From Streptomyces sp. Edi4 (lineage in GTDB: Bacteria; Actinomycetota; Actinomycetes; Streptomycetales; Streptomycetaceae), in NCBI RefSeq assembly GCF_040253615.1, contig NZ_JBEJGY010000004.1, positions 5,084,001 through 5,148,000 of the forward strand: DNA of 64,000 nt, written 5' to 3'. Shown piece by piece: positions 18,120 through 26,886 of this stretch. The stretch's first letter is position 1. Each line of letters opens with the position of its first letter. The translations under genes were made by a program, and so were the position numbers. The notes under the pieces are model-generated. The model had not been told where the DNA came from and did not search any database. It saw only the letters and a program-made list of their open reading frames with translations.

Positions 18120-18325
18120 GACGGGCTTTCCTCCGTTGGTTGTGCGGGGACGACGCGGCCCGAGCGGAGAGCAGAGCTGTTCTGAGCGGATCGCCCCCCG
18201 GCACTGCCCGCGGCACTGCGCGGATCATCGTTCTAAATAAGACATAAGTTTGTCCAGCCGAATGCTGGATGTGTTGTGCAAGTGCAACTTGGGCGATCAC
18301 GTGTCGCCCTGAAAGAATGGGAAAC

Positions 18326-19183
18326 ATGACCGCCCAGATTCTCGATGGCAAGGCCACCGCCGCAGCGATCAAGTCCGAACTGGCCGTCCGCGTGGCGGCC
18401 CTGAAGGAGCGAGGCGTCACCCCCGGCCTGGGGACCGTGCTCGTCGGGGACGACCCCGGCAGCCAGAAGTACGTCGCGGGCAAGCACCGCGACTGCGCCC
18501 AGGTCGGCATCGCGTCCATCCAGCGCGAACTGCCCGCGACCGCGACGCAGGAGGAGATCGAGGCGGTGGTGCGGGAGCTCAACGACAACCCCGAGTGCAC
18601 CGGCTACATCGTCCAGCTGCCGCTGCCCAAGGGCATCGACGAGAACCGAATCCTGGAGCTGATGGACCCGGCCAAGGACGCCGACGGCCTGCACCCGGTG
18701 AGCCTGGGCCGCCTCGTCCTCAACGAGCCGGGCCCGCTGCCCTGCACCCCGTACGGCATCATCCAGTTGCTCCGCAAGCACGGCGTGGAGATCAACGGGG
18801 CCGAGGTCGTCGTCGTGGGACGCGGCGTCACCATCGGGCGCTCCATGCCGCTGCTGCTCACCCGGCGCTCGGAGAACGCGACGGTCACCCAGTGCCACAC
18901 CGGCACCCGCGACCTGTCCAAGCACCTGCGCCAGGCCGACATCATCGTCGCGGCCGTCGGCGTCCCTCATCTGATCAAGCCCGAGGACGTGAAGCCCGGC
19001 GCGGCGGTGCTCGACGTCGGCGTCAGCCGTGACGAGAGCGGCAAGATCGTCGGCGATGTGCACCCCGGCGTCGCCGAGGTCGCGGGCTGGCTCTCGCCCA
19101 ACCCGGGCGGTGTGGGCCCGATGACCCGCGCCCAACTGCTCGTCAACGTCGTCGAGGCGGCCGAGCTCGCCGCCGCGGGCTGA
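18326..19183 (+). CDS. folD: Bifunctional methylenetetrahydrofolate dehydrogenase / methenyl-THF cyclohydrolase
   Basis: 285 aa from the ATG at 18326, which gives MTAQILDGKATAAAIK; an in-frame ATG at 18317 is possible. The active-site Lys is in QKYVAGKHRDC and the folate site in VQLPLPKGID. The NADP-binding loop reads VVVGRGVTIGRSMPLLL. It interconverts methylene- and formyl-tetrahydrofolate and supplies 10-formyl-THF for PurN and PurH. The upstream gap contains TCCAGC-N5-GCTGGA and is unusually AT-rich. The DUF3017 gene follows 18 bases later. Confidence 0.96.
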   Translation: MTAQILDGKATAAAIKSELAVRVAALKERGVTPGLGTVLVGDDPGSQKYVAGKHRDCAQVGIASIQRELPATATQEEIEAVVRELNDNPECTGYIVQLPLPKGIDENRILELMDPAKDADGLHPVSLGRLVLNEPGPLPCTPYGIIQLLRKHGVEINGAEVVVVGRGVTIGRSMPLLLTRRSENATVTQCHTGTRDLSKHLRQADIIVAAVGVPHLIKPEDVKPGAAVLDVGVSRDESGKIVGDVHPGVAEVAGWLSPNPGGVGPMTRAQLLVNVVEAAELAAAG

Positions 19184-19201
19184 CAGGAAAGGGCCTGACC
19201 C

Positions 19202-19669
19202 ATGGGTGCTGGTAGGAGTCACGAGGCGTCCGGGGACCCGCGGAACGCGGAGAACGCAGCGTCCGCCAAGGCCGGTTCGCGGCGGCCCCCCTCGCTGACG
19301 CGGGACACCGCGCGCCCCGAGGGCGGCGGCCGGGCCGCGGCGGGCGACGCGCCGGCGCCCGCCCGGCAGTGGCCGCTGCTGTGCGTGCTGCTCGCCGTCG
19401 GCCTCGGGCTGCTCATGGTCGCGATCGACCCGTTCGGGGCGGCGTTCCGGATCGGGCTCGTCATCGTCGGCGCCGCCCTGATGGTGGGCGCCGCGCTGCG
19501 CTGGACACTGCCGTCGGTGGGCATGCTCGCCGTCAGGTCCCGCTTCACCGACATCTCCACGTACGGAGTGCTCGGCGTCGCCATCGTGCTGCTCGCCCTG
19601 ATGGCCCAGCCCCGCCCGTGGCTGAACGTCCCCTTCCTTGAGGACGCGGTCCACTTCACCGTGCGTTAG
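19202..19669 (+). CDS. DUF3017 family membrane protein
   Basis: 155 aa. A charged, disordered N-terminus of about 55 residues is followed by three hydrophobic helices: LLCVLLAVGLGLLMVAI, RIGLVIVGAALMVGAALRW and TYGVLGVAIVLLALMA. The family is known as the downstream neighbour of folD in Streptomyces; its function is not established. AGGAAAGGG lies upstream. It is probably co-transcribed with folD and ends at a hairpin. Confidence 0.85.
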   Translation: MGAGRSHEASGDPRNAENAASAKAGSRRPPSLTRDTARPEGGGRAAAGDAPAPARQWPLLCVLLAVGLGLLMVAIDPFGAAFRIGLVIVGAALMVGAALRWTLPSVGMLAVRSRFTDISTYGVLGVAIVLLALMAQPRPWLNVPFLEDAVHFTVR

Positions 19670-19689
19670 CGGTACCGGCGGACACGGAC

Positions 19690-19719
19690 GGCCCGCGCCC
19701 ACCCCGGTGGGCGCGGGCC
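19690..19719 (+). terminator. Terminator of the folD operon
   Basis: GGCCCGCGCCCAC and its complement form a nearly perfect stem with a very short CCCCGG turn, 20 bases after the DUF3017 stop. Confidence 0.75.
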
Positions 19720-19809
19720 GCCCCGTCTCCCCGCCGGGCCGCTGCCGCAACTCACGCTGTACCGCGCGGAGTTGACGTACGCGCTCCGTACCATCGTTAC
19801 GCTGCGACG

Positions 19810-20976
19810 ATGCGGATCCGCCCCCAGTTCGCCGACGCGCTCCTGGCCGTGGCGCTGACCTGTGCCTCGGTGGCGCTCGGGCAGGAGTCGGCGCGGCAGG
19901 GCTGGAACGCGCTGGACGCCCGGGGGTACGCCCTGGCCGCGCTGGCCGGACTGCCGCTCGCCTTCCGCGTCAGGGCGCCGGTCGCGGTGCTGCTCTGGTC
20001 GCACCTGGTCTTCGTCGGGTACGTGGCCTGCGGGTACTGGCCCGTGGTCACGAGCTTCGGCCCGATGCTCTCGCTGTACACGGTGGCCTCCCTGCGCGCC
20101 CTGCCCGCGGCGGCGGCCTGCGCGGCCCTCATGGCGGGGGCCTGGATGTACGCCGGAGTGGCGAGTCCTCGCAGCGCCATGGTCTCCGTGGTCGCCCAGG
20201 CCCTCGTCTTCGCCCTGGTACTGCTCCACTTCGGAGCGCTGGCCCGCCGCACCGCCGAACTCGCCCGGCGCCTGCGGCAGGAGCAGGCCGACCGCGCGCG
20301 CCGCGCGGTGGCGGCCGAACGCGGGCGTATCGCGCGGGAGTTGCACGACGTGGTGGCCCACCACATGTCCGTCATCTCCGTGCAGGCCGGGCTCGCCGGG
20401 TTCGTCTTCGCCTCCGATCCGCCCACCGCGCGCGCCGCCCTTTCCACCATCTGCGGCACCAGCGCCGAAGCTCTTGAGGAGCTGCGCCGGATGCTCGAGG
20501 TGCTGCGTGACGCCGACGACGAGGCGCCCGGGGCCCCCATGCCGGGCCTCGGCCGGATCCCGGAGCTGGCGGAGCGGATCGGGGCCGCCGGCGTCCCCGT
20601 GACCCTGCGCACCCTCGGCACCCCGCGGCCGCTGCCGCCCGGCGTCGAACTGTGCGCCTACCGGGTGGTGCAGGAAGCGCTCACGAACGTGCTCAAGCAC
20701 GCGCGAGGAGCCGAGACCGAAGTCCAACTCCGGTACGCCCGGAACCAGTTGATGGTATCCGTCGTCAATGGGGACAAGGGCGGCGGACGCGGGGGGCCGC
20801 ATCAGGACGGAGTGCCTACCGGCGGTGGCCACGGCTTGCTCGGCATGCGGGAGCGGGCCAAGCTCTACGGCGGGTCGGTCAGCGCCGGCCCGCGGAGCGA
20901 AGGCGGGTTCGCGGTGACCCTGACCCTGCCGACCTCCGCAGGAGCGCCACCCGGGGAGGAAGACGCATCGGGATGA
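19810..20976 (+). CDS. Sensor histidine kinase, NarL/DesK type
   Basis: 388 aa. The N-terminal 150 residues form four or five membrane helices with little extracellular sequence, suggesting a membrane or small-molecule signal. The HisKA_3 dimerisation domain carries the phosphorylated His in ARELHDVVAHHMSVISVQAG. The ATP-binding domain shows ALTNVLKHARG and GLLGMRERAKLYGGS. A TTGACG -35-like word lies at 19772. The stop overlaps the response regulator start by ATGA, so the two are a cognate pair. The signal and targets are unknown. Confidence 0.92.
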   Translation: MRIRPQFADALLAVALTCASVALGQESARQGWNALDARGYALAALAGLPLAFRVRAPVAVLLWSHLVFVGYVACGYWPVVTSFGPMLSLYTVASLRALPAAAACAALMAGAWMYAGVASPRSAMVSVVAQALVFALVLLHFGALARRTAELARRLRQEQADRARRAVAAERGRIARELHDVVAHHMSVISVQAGLAGFVFASDPPTARAALSTICGTSAEALEELRRMLEVLRDADDEAPGAPMPGLGRIPELAERIGAAGVPVTLRTLGTPRPLPPGVELCAYRVVQEALTNVLKHARGAETEVQLRYARNQLMVSVVNGDKGGGRGGPHQDGVPTGGGHGLLGMRERAKLYGGSVSAGPRSEGGFAVTLTLPTSAGAPPGEEDASG

Positions 20977-21638
20977 TCAGGGTGCTCGTCGTCGACGACC
21001 AGTTCCTCATCCGGGCGGGCCTGACGGGGCTGCTGAGAGCGGCCCCCGGCGTGGAGGTGGCCGGGGAGGCGGGCGACGGCGCCGAAGCGGTGCGCCAGGC
21101 CGCCGCGACCCGCCCGGACGTGATCCTCATGGACATCCGGATGCCCGGCATGACCGGCATCGAGGCCACCGAACGCATCCTGGCCGGGGCCGCCGATCCG
21201 GCGCCGCGCATCCTCGTCCTCACCACGTTCGACCTCGACGAGTACGTCTATGGCGCGCTGCGCGCCGGGGCCAGCGGATTCCTGCTCAAGGACTCGGGGC
21301 CGGAGCGGCTGCTGGCCGCGGTGGCCGCCGTCGGCGGGGGCGACGGGCTCTTCGCGCCGAGTGTCACCCGCCGCCTGGTCGAGGCGTTCGCGCGGCGGCC
21401 CGAACCCGGCCCGACGCCCGAACTCGACGTCCTCACCGCCCGCGAGACCCAGGTGCTGCGCCTGATCGCGTGCGGCCTGGCGAACCAGGAGATCGCCGGC
21501 CGCCTCTACATCAGCGAGGCCACGGTCAAGACCCATCTGAACCGCGCCATGAGCAAACTGGATCTGGCCAGCCGGGCCCAGGCGGTGGTGCTGGCGTACG
21601 AGACCGGCCTTGTCACCCCGGGCGGCGCCCGCCCCTGA
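20973..21638 (+). CDS. LuxR/NarL-family response regulator
   Basis: 221 aa. The receiver domain starts IRVLVVDDQFLIRAGL. The phospho-acceptor Asp lies in DVILMDIRMPGM near residue 54, and the conserved Lys in SGFLLKDSGPE. The C-terminal LuxR helix-turn-helix contains LTARETQVLRLIACGLANQE and ISEATVKTHLNRAMSKL. It is translationally coupled to the kinase gene by ATGA. No downstream target gene of the pair is evident nearby. Confidence 0.93.
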   Translation: MIRVLVVDDQFLIRAGLTGLLRAAPGVEVAGEAGDGAEAVRQAAATRPDVILMDIRMPGMTGIEATERILAGAADPAPRILVLTTFDLDEYVYGALRAGASGFLLKDSGPERLLAAVAAVGGGDGLFAPSVTRRLVEAFARRPEPGPTPELDVLTARETQVLRLIACGLANQEIAGRLYISEATVKTHLNRAMSKLDLASRAQAVVLAYETGLVTPGGARP

Positions 21639-21744
21639 GCGCCGGCCGCCCTTTGTGCGAGCCGGTGCGCGCCACCTGTGGAGCTGCCATCCTGGATCCG
21701 CGCGTGCCGCCCGCGCCCTGGCAAGCGAGAACTTGGGGGAAGCG

Positions 21745-22689
21745 ATGCCTCGCTGGAAGGCGCTGCCGGACCAACTCGACCCGCAGGTGCGGGAGTTCGC
21801 GGATCAGCTGCGCCGGCTCGTGGACCGCAGCGGGCTCAGTGTCGCGGCGGTCGCCGAGCGCACCGGGTACAGCAGGACGTCCTGGGAGCGGTATCTGGGC
21901 GGCCGGCTCTTCGCCCCCAGGGCGGCCGTCGTCGCGCTCGCCGAGGTGACCGGCGCGAACCCGGTCCACCTGACCACCCTGTGGGAGCCGGCCGAGCGGG
22001 CCTGGGCCCGCTCCGAGCAGCGCCACGACCGCGTCATGGACGCCGTGCGGGCCGACCGGTCGAGAACCGCGACGGCCGAGCCGCGACGGCCCGCCGCGCC
22101 CCGCGCCGTTTTTCAGGCCCCGCCCGCCGGGCCGGGCGGCCGGAGCCGGATCGTCATGTTCCTGGCCGGGGTGGTGGGCGCGCTGCTCGTCATCACGGCG
22201 GCCGTGCTCCTCACCGGCCGCGGCGGGCCCGCCGACGACAAGCCGGCCACCGCCAGGCCTCCGGCCGCCGCGCAGTCGTCCAGCCGCACCGCCGCGCCGC
22301 CCAGCCACACCGCCGCCCCGGCGGCCGCGCTCCCTCCCGGCGTGTCGTGCCTGGCCGCCTCGTGCACCGGCCAGGATCCCGAAACGACGCGCTGCGCCGA
22401 CACGTCGGTCCGTACGGTGGGCAGCGCCAGGGTCGGCGTCGCGGTCGTCGAGGTGCGCTACAGCCGGACGTGCGAGGCGGCCTGGGCGCGGCTGAGGCGG
22501 GTCGTCCCGGGCGACCGGGTGCGGATCAGCGCGGGCGCCCTGGCCCGGGACGCGGTGGTGCAGGGGGCGGGCCGCGACACGTACACCAGGATGCTCGCCG
22601 TCCAGGGTCCCGCCGCCGCGCGGGCCTGCGCCACGCTGACGGACAAAAGGAGCGGCTGCGCCACCGGAACGGACACAACCGGCCGATGA
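21745..22689 (+). CDS. XRE regulator with membrane helix and DUF2690 domain
   Basis: 314 aa from ATG 21745 after TTGGGGGAAG. Residues about 15-75 form an XRE helix-turn-helix (LSVAAVAERTGYSRTSWERY). A single membrane helix (IVMFLAGVVGALLVITAAVL) begins near residue 138. A Thr/Ser/Ala/Pro linker leads to an extracellular domain with conserved Cys (CLAASCTGQDPETTRCA), typical of DUF2690. The layout suggests a membrane-bound regulator that senses outside conditions, but its ligand and targets are unknown. It stands alone. Confidence 0.85.
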   Translation: MPRWKALPDQLDPQVREFADQLRRLVDRSGLSVAAVAERTGYSRTSWERYLGGRLFAPRAAVVALAEVTGANPVHLTTLWEPAERAWARSEQRHDRVMDAVRADRSRTATAEPRRPAAPRAVFQAPPAGPGGRSRIVMFLAGVVGALLVITAAVLLTGRGGPADDKPATARPPAAAQSSSRTAAPPSHTAAPAAALPPGVSCLAASCTGQDPETTRCADTSVRTVGSARVGVAVVEVRYSRTCEAAWARLRRVVPGDRVRISAGALARDAVVQGAGRDTYTRMLAVQGPAAARACATLTDKRSGCATGTDTTGR

Positions 22690-22874
22690 TCGATCAGCGT
22701 GAGCCGTCCCACAGGGCGGCGGGGGTGTAGAACTCCCAGGGTCGGATAGCCTGACCGCTGGACATCTCTTCACGTCAAGATTCAGACGGTCGCACGTCAG
22801 GTTGCCGGCGTTTACGGGGTGCCCGGAAGCCAGGGGCAACCCCCCACCACCTGCTGTTTCTTACGGAGATCGCC

Positions 22875-23864
22875 ATGACCCGCACTCCCGTGAATGTCAC
22901 CGTCACCGGCGCGGCCGGCCAGATCGGCTACGCGCTGCTCTTCCGCATCGCCTCCGGTCACCTGCTCGGCCCGGACGTGCCGGTCAACCTGCGCCTCCTG
23001 GAGATCACCCCGGCCCTGAAGGCCGCCGAGGGCACCGCCATGGAGCTCGACGACTGCGCCTTCCCGCTGCTGCGCGGCATCGAGATCACCGACGACGCCA
23101 ACGTCGCCTTCGACGGCGCCAACGTGGCCCTGCTCGTCGGTGCCCGCCCGCGCACCAAGGGCATGGAGCGCGGCGACCTGCTCTCCGCCAACGGCGGCAT
23201 CTTCAAGCCGCAGGGCAAGGCCATCAACGACAACGCCGCGGACGACATCAAGGTCCTCGTCGTCGGCAACCCGGCCAACACCAACGCGCTCATCGCGCAG
23301 GCCTCGGCCCCGGACGTACCGGCCGAGCGCTTCACCGCGATGACCCGCCTCGACCACAACCGGGCGATCTCGCAGCTGGCGAAGAAGACCGGCACGACGG
23401 TCTCCGACATCAAGCGTCTGACCATCTGGGGCAACCACTCGGCCACCCAGTACCCGGACATCTTCCACGCGGAGATCGCCGGCAAGAACGCCGCCGAGGT
23501 CGTGAACGACGAGCAGTGGCTGGCCGACGAGTTCATCCCGACCGTCGCCAAGCGCGGCGCCGCGATCATCGAGGCCCGTGGCGCGTCCTCGGCCGCCTCG
23601 GCCGCCAACGCCGCCATCGACCACGTGCACACCTGGGTCAACGGCACCGCCGATGGCGACTGGACCTCCATGGGCATCCCCTCGGACGGCTCCTACGGCG
23701 TCCCGGAGGGCCTGATCTCCTCCTTCCCGGTCACCGTCAAGGACGGCAAGTACTCGATCGTCCAGGGCCTGGACATCAACGAGTTCTCCCGCAAGCGCAT
23801 CGACGCCTCCGTCAAGGAGCTCACCGAGGAGCGCGACGCGGTCCGCGAGCTCGGCCTCATCTGA
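22875..23864 (+). CDS. mdh: Malate dehydrogenase
   Basis: 329 aa, with CGGAGAT before the ATG at 22875. The NAD-binding motif TGAAGQIGYALLFRIA is at the start. VVGNPANTNALIA and MTRLDHNRA (substrate Arg) follow, then IWGNHSATQYPD, which holds the catalytic His. It oxidises malate to oxaloacetate in the TCA cycle. Length and motifs fit the cytosolic-type family used by Streptomyces. The 185-base upstream gap contains an inverted repeat GGTTGCC/GGCAACC in the leader but no clear promoter that I can name. Confidence 0.97.
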   Translation: MTRTPVNVTVTGAAGQIGYALLFRIASGHLLGPDVPVNLRLLEITPALKAAEGTAMELDDCAFPLLRGIEITDDANVAFDGANVALLVGARPRTKGMERGDLLSANGGIFKPQGKAINDNAADDIKVLVVGNPANTNALIAQASAPDVPAERFTAMTRLDHNRAISQLAKKTGTTVSDIKRLTIWGNHSATQYPDIFHAEIAGKNAAEVVNDEQWLADEFIPTVAKRGAAIIEARGASSAASAANAAIDHVHTWVNGTADGDWTSMGIPSDGSYGVPEGLISSFPVTVKDGKYSIVQGLDINEFSRKRIDASVKELTEERDAVRELGLI

Positions 23865-23898
23865 GCCCCGCGGTACGCCCCTTGGCGTACCGCCCGAC

Positions 23899-23927
23899 GA
23901 AGCCCCGGCAGCCACTGCCGGGGCTTC
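23899..23927. terminator. Terminator between mdh and a convergent small gene
   Basis: GAAGCCCCGGCAG and its perfect complement form a 13-base stem with a three-base loop, ten bases before the end of the next gene. Confidence 0.85.
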
Positions 23928-23936
23928 GCCCGTTTC

Positions 23937-24272
23937 CTAGCCGCGCGCCGCGTCCCGGGTCAGCTGGACGGCGGCGAGCAGGCTGAGCTCGGGCCGGGCG
24001 TCGCGCAGCGCCTTGACCGCGTGGACCGACTCGTTGTCGGGGCCCGTGTAGCCGACCGACGCCCGCTGCTCGCGCACCCAGCGGCCCCGGCGCTCCCGGT
24101 CCGGCTCGGCCGCCGCCTTCTCGGCGATCGCCAGTGCCGCCTGGAGGCCCGGCCGTTCGGCCTCCCCGGCGTCCGCGAGCGCGTCGCGCAGTTCGGACGC
24201 GATGTCGTCCGCGTCGCGCAGCCACAGGACCGTGAGCTGTTTGCGGCCGAACAGGCCCCGAAGGTCGGACAT
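23937..24272 (-). CDS. Small hypothetical protein divergent from an XRE regulator
   Basis: 111 aa from ATG 24272 (MSDLRGLFGRKQLTVLWL). It is soluble and charged with predicted helices, and has no cysteines or recognisable domain. The frame stays open to 24386, but that part runs through the AT-rich promoter region and uses atypical codons, so it is excluded. It faces the XRE gene across 64 bases and may be controlled by it. Confidence 0.65.
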   Translation of the reverse strand: MSDLRGLFGRKQLTVLWLRDADDIASELRDALADAGEAERPGLQAALAIAEKAAAEPDRERRGRWVREQRASVGYTGPDNESVHAVKALRDARPELSLLAAVQLTRDAARG

Positions 24273-24297
24273 GACGAACTCCCCGCTGTCGCGTTGC

Positions 24298-24327
24298 TTG
24301 TTGTGGTTCCACTCACCAATGTAGTAC
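24298..24327 (+). promoter_or_regulatory. Predicted promoter of the XRE module, leaderless
   Basis: TTGTTG at 24298 and TAGTAC at 24322 are spaced by 18 bases. The -10 box ends nine bases before the ATG at 24337, and there is no Shine-Dalgarno sequence. ATGTA and TACAT arms around ten bases (about 24319-24338) could be an autoregulatory operator. Confidence 0.4.
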
Positions 24328-24336
24328 TTCTTATAC

Positions 24337-24582
24337 ATGAGCGAGCAGGTGCACAACAGGCTGGCGATGGTGCGGGCCGAGCGCAAGGTGTCGCGCCAGA
24401 GCCTGGCCGAGGCGGTCGGGGTCCACTACCAGACCATCGGCTACATCGAGCGGGGGCAGTACAACCCGAGCCTCGACCTGGCGTTGAAGATCGCGGAGCA
24501 CTTCGGGCTCCCGGTGGAGGCGCTGTTCTCCCTGACACCGTTCCGCCCGCTCACCGACGAGGCCTACGGGAGGAACCAGTGA
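24337..24582 (+). CDS. Small XRE-family transcriptional regulator
   Basis: 81 aa, essentially a single helix-turn-helix domain: LAMVRAERKVSRQSLAEAVG, then VHYQTIGYIERGQYNPSLDL. This resembles small XRE proteins encoded upstream of membrane proteins in many Gram-positive bacteria. The transcript appears leaderless. It overlaps the next gene by GTGA, so the two are translated together. Confidence 0.88.
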   Translation: MSEQVHNRLAMVRAERKVSRQSLAEAVGVHYQTIGYIERGQYNPSLDLALKIAEHFGLPVEALFSLTPFRPLTDEAYGRNQ

Positions 24583-25085
24583 GCGACGTGCGGCTGACGC
24601 GTTATGACCGGTGGATGTACAAGACCATGAACCGCCGCGAGTACGAGGGTCTGTACGCGACGGCGGCCCGCAGAAGGGTGCTGTTCGGCGCCCACCTCGC
24701 GCTGACCGCCGCGTACGTGGCGGCGGGGCTCGCCGCGGTCCTGGTCCCTTCCGTGACCGCGCTGTGGGTGATGCTCGTCCTGCTGGTGCCGTGGTGCGTG
24801 GCCATGGGGGCCATCAACACCGCCACCCGGGGCCTGCTCGAACTGCGCCGCCGGGCCCTGGACGAGCGCCAGCGCGCCGAACGCAGCGAGGTCCTGGCCC
24901 GCGCCCACCGCGTCACCACCGTCCTGCTGGTGGCCACCGCCGTGGCCGCCGCCGTGTACGGCCACACGGGCGGCGACCTGGCACCCCCGTCCCTGCCCGC
25001 CCTGACCGCCCTCCTGGTCACCCACGCCCTGACCCCGAGGTGGACAGCTCTCCTGCGCACCCAGAACGAACCGACCGACGACTGA
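24579..25085 (+). CDS. Membrane protein paired with the XRE regulator
   Basis: 168 aa from the GTG overlapping the XRE stop. After a charged N-terminus (YDRWMYKTMNRREYEGLY) come two close hydrophobic helices (about 30-85), a charged cytosolic loop rich in Arg/Glu, and two more helices (VTTVLLVATAVAAAVYG and a Leu/Ala-rich one). I do not recognise a family with known function. Coupling suggests the regulator controls this protein or its effect. Confidence 0.78.
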   Translation: MSDVRLTRYDRWMYKTMNRREYEGLYATAARRRVLFGAHLALTAAYVAAGLAAVLVPSVTALWVMLVLLVPWCVAMGAINTATRGLLELRRRALDERQRAERSEVLARAHRVTTVLLVATAVAAAVYGHTGGDLAPPSLPALTALLVTHALTPRWTALLRTQNEPTDD

Positions 25086-25136
25086 CCCCGACAGGCCCGA
25101 TGCCCCGGACGCCCCCGGCACCGCCGCGCCCGGCGC

Positions 25137-25865
25137 CTACAACGCGCGTACCTGGTGGGCGATGTCGCGTAGGGCCTGGGTTGCGCGGTGTTGGAGGCCG
25201 GGGCCGAACGTGATGCGGGTCGCGCCCAGTTCGGACAGGCGGCGCGGGGTCGGGCCGTCGGGCAGGGCCGCCATGTTGACCGGCGCCGGCACGGCCGCGG
25301 CGATCTTGGGCAGGTGGTCGGCCGGCGCGGCGAACGGGTAGACGCCGTCGGCGCCCGCCGCCACGTACGCCCGGGCCCGCGCGATGGTCGCGTCCAGGTC
25401 GGGCAGGCCCCGGATGTAGGTGTCGACGCGGGCGTTGATGAAGATGCGATCGCCCGCCTCGGCCCGCACCTCGGCCAGCCAGTCCGCGTGCCGCGCCGGG
25501 TCCTTCAGGGCGCCGCCCGCGGAGTCCTCCAGGTTGCAGCCGACCGCGCCCGTCTCCAGGAGCCGGTCCACCAGCTCCTTGGGCGCGAGCCCGTACCCGT
25601 CCTCGATGTCCGCCGACACCGGGACCGACACCGACCGCACGATCCGGGTCACGGCGGCGAACATCTCCTGCGCCGGCGTCGAGCCGTCCTCGTACCCCAG
25701 GGACGCCGAGACCCCCGCGCTCGGCGTAGCCAGGGCCGGGAAGCCGGCCTCTTCGAAGACCCGGGCGCTGGCCGCGTCCCACGGGCCCGGCAGGATCAGC
25801 GGGTCGCCCGTGGCGCGGCCCTGGTGCAGGGCGCGGAACGCGGCGGCGGGGTTCAGCTGTGCCAT
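25137..25865 (-). CDS. Isocitrate lyase / PEP mutase superfamily protein
   Basis: 242 aa with CCGGAGA before the ATG. The TIM-barrel signature is clear: LILPGPWDAASARVFEEAG, then ATPSAGVSASLGYEDG and SADIEDGYG (metal-binding Asp/Glu), and NLEDSAGG. The family cleaves or rearranges C-C or C-P bonds of small oxoacids; the substrate here is unknown. It overlaps the preceding AhpD-like gene by 13 bases, so the three minus-strand genes 25137-26847 form one operon. Confidence 0.88.
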   Translation of the reverse strand: MAQLNPAAAFRALHQGRATGDPLILPGPWDAASARVFEEAGFPALATPSAGVSASLGYEDGSTPAQEMFAAVTRIVRSVSVPVSADIEDGYGLAPKELVDRLLETGAVGCNLEDSAGGALKDPARHADWLAEVRAEAGDRIFINARVDTYIRGLPDLDATIARARAYVAAGADGVYPFAAPADHLPKIAAAVPAPVNMAALPDGPTPRRLSELGATRITFGPGLQHRATQALRDIAHQVRAL

Positions 25866-26338
25866 TGCGTGTCTCCGGGTGTCGTGCGGCGGGTCACCAT
25901 CAGCCGGTTCCAGCTGTTGATGACGGTGATGACCGCGATGAGGTGGGCGAGTTGGGTCTCGGTGAAGTGCTCGGCGGCCGCGTCGTACACCGCGTCGGTG
26001 ACGGATCCTTGCCCGGGCTTCGTCCGGGAGGCGCCCTGGGCCAGGACGGTGACCGCCTCGGTCAGCGCGAGCGCGGCCCGCTCCCGCGCGCAGAACAGCC
26101 GGCCGCTCTCCTCCCAGGCGGCGATCAGGGCGAGCCGTTCCTCCGCCTCGCCTGCCTTGCGGGCGGCCGTCAGATGCATGTCCAGGCAGAAGGCGCAGCG
26201 GTTGAGCTGGGACGCCCGGATCATCACCAGTTCGGCAAGCGCCGGGTCGCCAAGACCCCGTTTGGCGACGGCGCTGAGCTTCGCGAGATCATGGTAGACC
26301 GCGCCCGGCACCCGGAACTCCCGCACCGCAACGCTCAC
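25853..26338 (-). CDS. AhpD-like carboxymuconolactone decarboxylase family protein (second of two)
   Basis: 161 aa from a GTG overlapping the upstream stop (GTGA). It carries the AhpD-type redox motif NRCAFCLDMH with CXXC and a downstream His. The family includes alkylhydroperoxidase partners and decarboxylases; CXXC suggests peroxide or disulfide chemistry. It is a clear paralogue of the gene just upstream (shared RASQLNRCAFCLDMH and VINSWNR/VINAWNR ends), so a tandem duplication is likely. Confidence 0.88.
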   Translation of the reverse strand: MSVAVREFRVPGAVYHDLAKLSAVAKRGLGDPALAELVMIRASQLNRCAFCLDMHLTAARKAGEAEERLALIAAWEESGRLFCARERAALALTEAVTVLAQGASRTKPGQGSVTDAVYDAAAEHFTETQLAHLIAVITVINSWNRLMVTRRTTPGDTQWHS

Positions 26339-26847
26339 TTGTACATCCCCGGCTTGTAGTGGCCCGCCGTCGCACGCGTGGTCACACCGAAGCGGTTCCA
26401 GGCGTTGATCACGACGATGGTGGAGACGAGCTGCGCCAGCTCGCCCTCCTCGAAGTGCTCGGCGGCCCTTTCGTACACCTCGTCCGGCACGAATCCCTCG
26501 GTCAGGACGGTGATCGCCTCGGTCAGCGCGAGGGCCGCCAGCTCCTTGGCCGTGTAGAAGTGCGCGGACTCCTCCCACGCGCTGAGCTGGGTGATCCGCT
26601 CCACCGACTCGCCCGCCGCCAGCGCGTCCTTGGTGTGCATGTCCAGGCAGAAGGCGCAGCGGTTCAGCTGCGAGGCGCGGATCCTGACCAGCTCGGCGAC
26701 GGCCGGGTCGAGCCCTCGCTCGGCTGCCTCGTTCAGCTTCATCATGGCCCGGTAGACCTCGGGCGCCGCCTTGGCCCAGCGCAGACGCGGGGCTCGCTCG
26801 GGCACGTAGGCCATGGTCTCGTCCGTCGTGTTCTCCGTCGTCGTCAT
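26335..26847 (-). CDS. AhpD-like carboxymuconolactone decarboxylase family protein (first of two)
   Basis: 170 aa. It shows the CXXC-type active site (IRASQLNRCAFCLDMH) followed by the conserved TEAITVLTEG and VVINAWNRFG. It is first in a three-gene operon with its paralogue and a PEP-mutase-like protein. A TACGGT -10 box ends seven bases before the ATG and there is no ribosome site, so translation is probably leaderless. It is divergent from a MocR regulator that likely controls it. Confidence 0.88.
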   Translation of the reverse strand: MTTTENTTDETMAYVPERAPRLRWAKAAPEVYRAMMKLNEAAERGLDPAVAELVRIRASQLNRCAFCLDMHTKDALAAGESVERITQLSAWEESAHFYTAKELAALALTEAITVLTEGFVPDEVYERAAEHFEEGELAQLVSTIVVINAWNRFGVTTRATAGHYKPGMYK

Positions 26848-26854
26848 GAGTACG

Positions 26855-26886
26855 ACCGTAGGGCGCGGATGGCACCCCGGTATGGT
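26855..26886. promoter_or_regulatory. Overlapping divergent -10 elements, AhpD operon and mocR gene
   Basis: TACGGT on the minus strand (26855-26860) and TATGGT on the plus strand (26881-26886) lie seven and eight bases before their respective ATG codons. The whole intergenic gap is 47 bases, so -35 elements must overlap the opposite promoter and regulation is likely shared. Confidence 0.45.
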
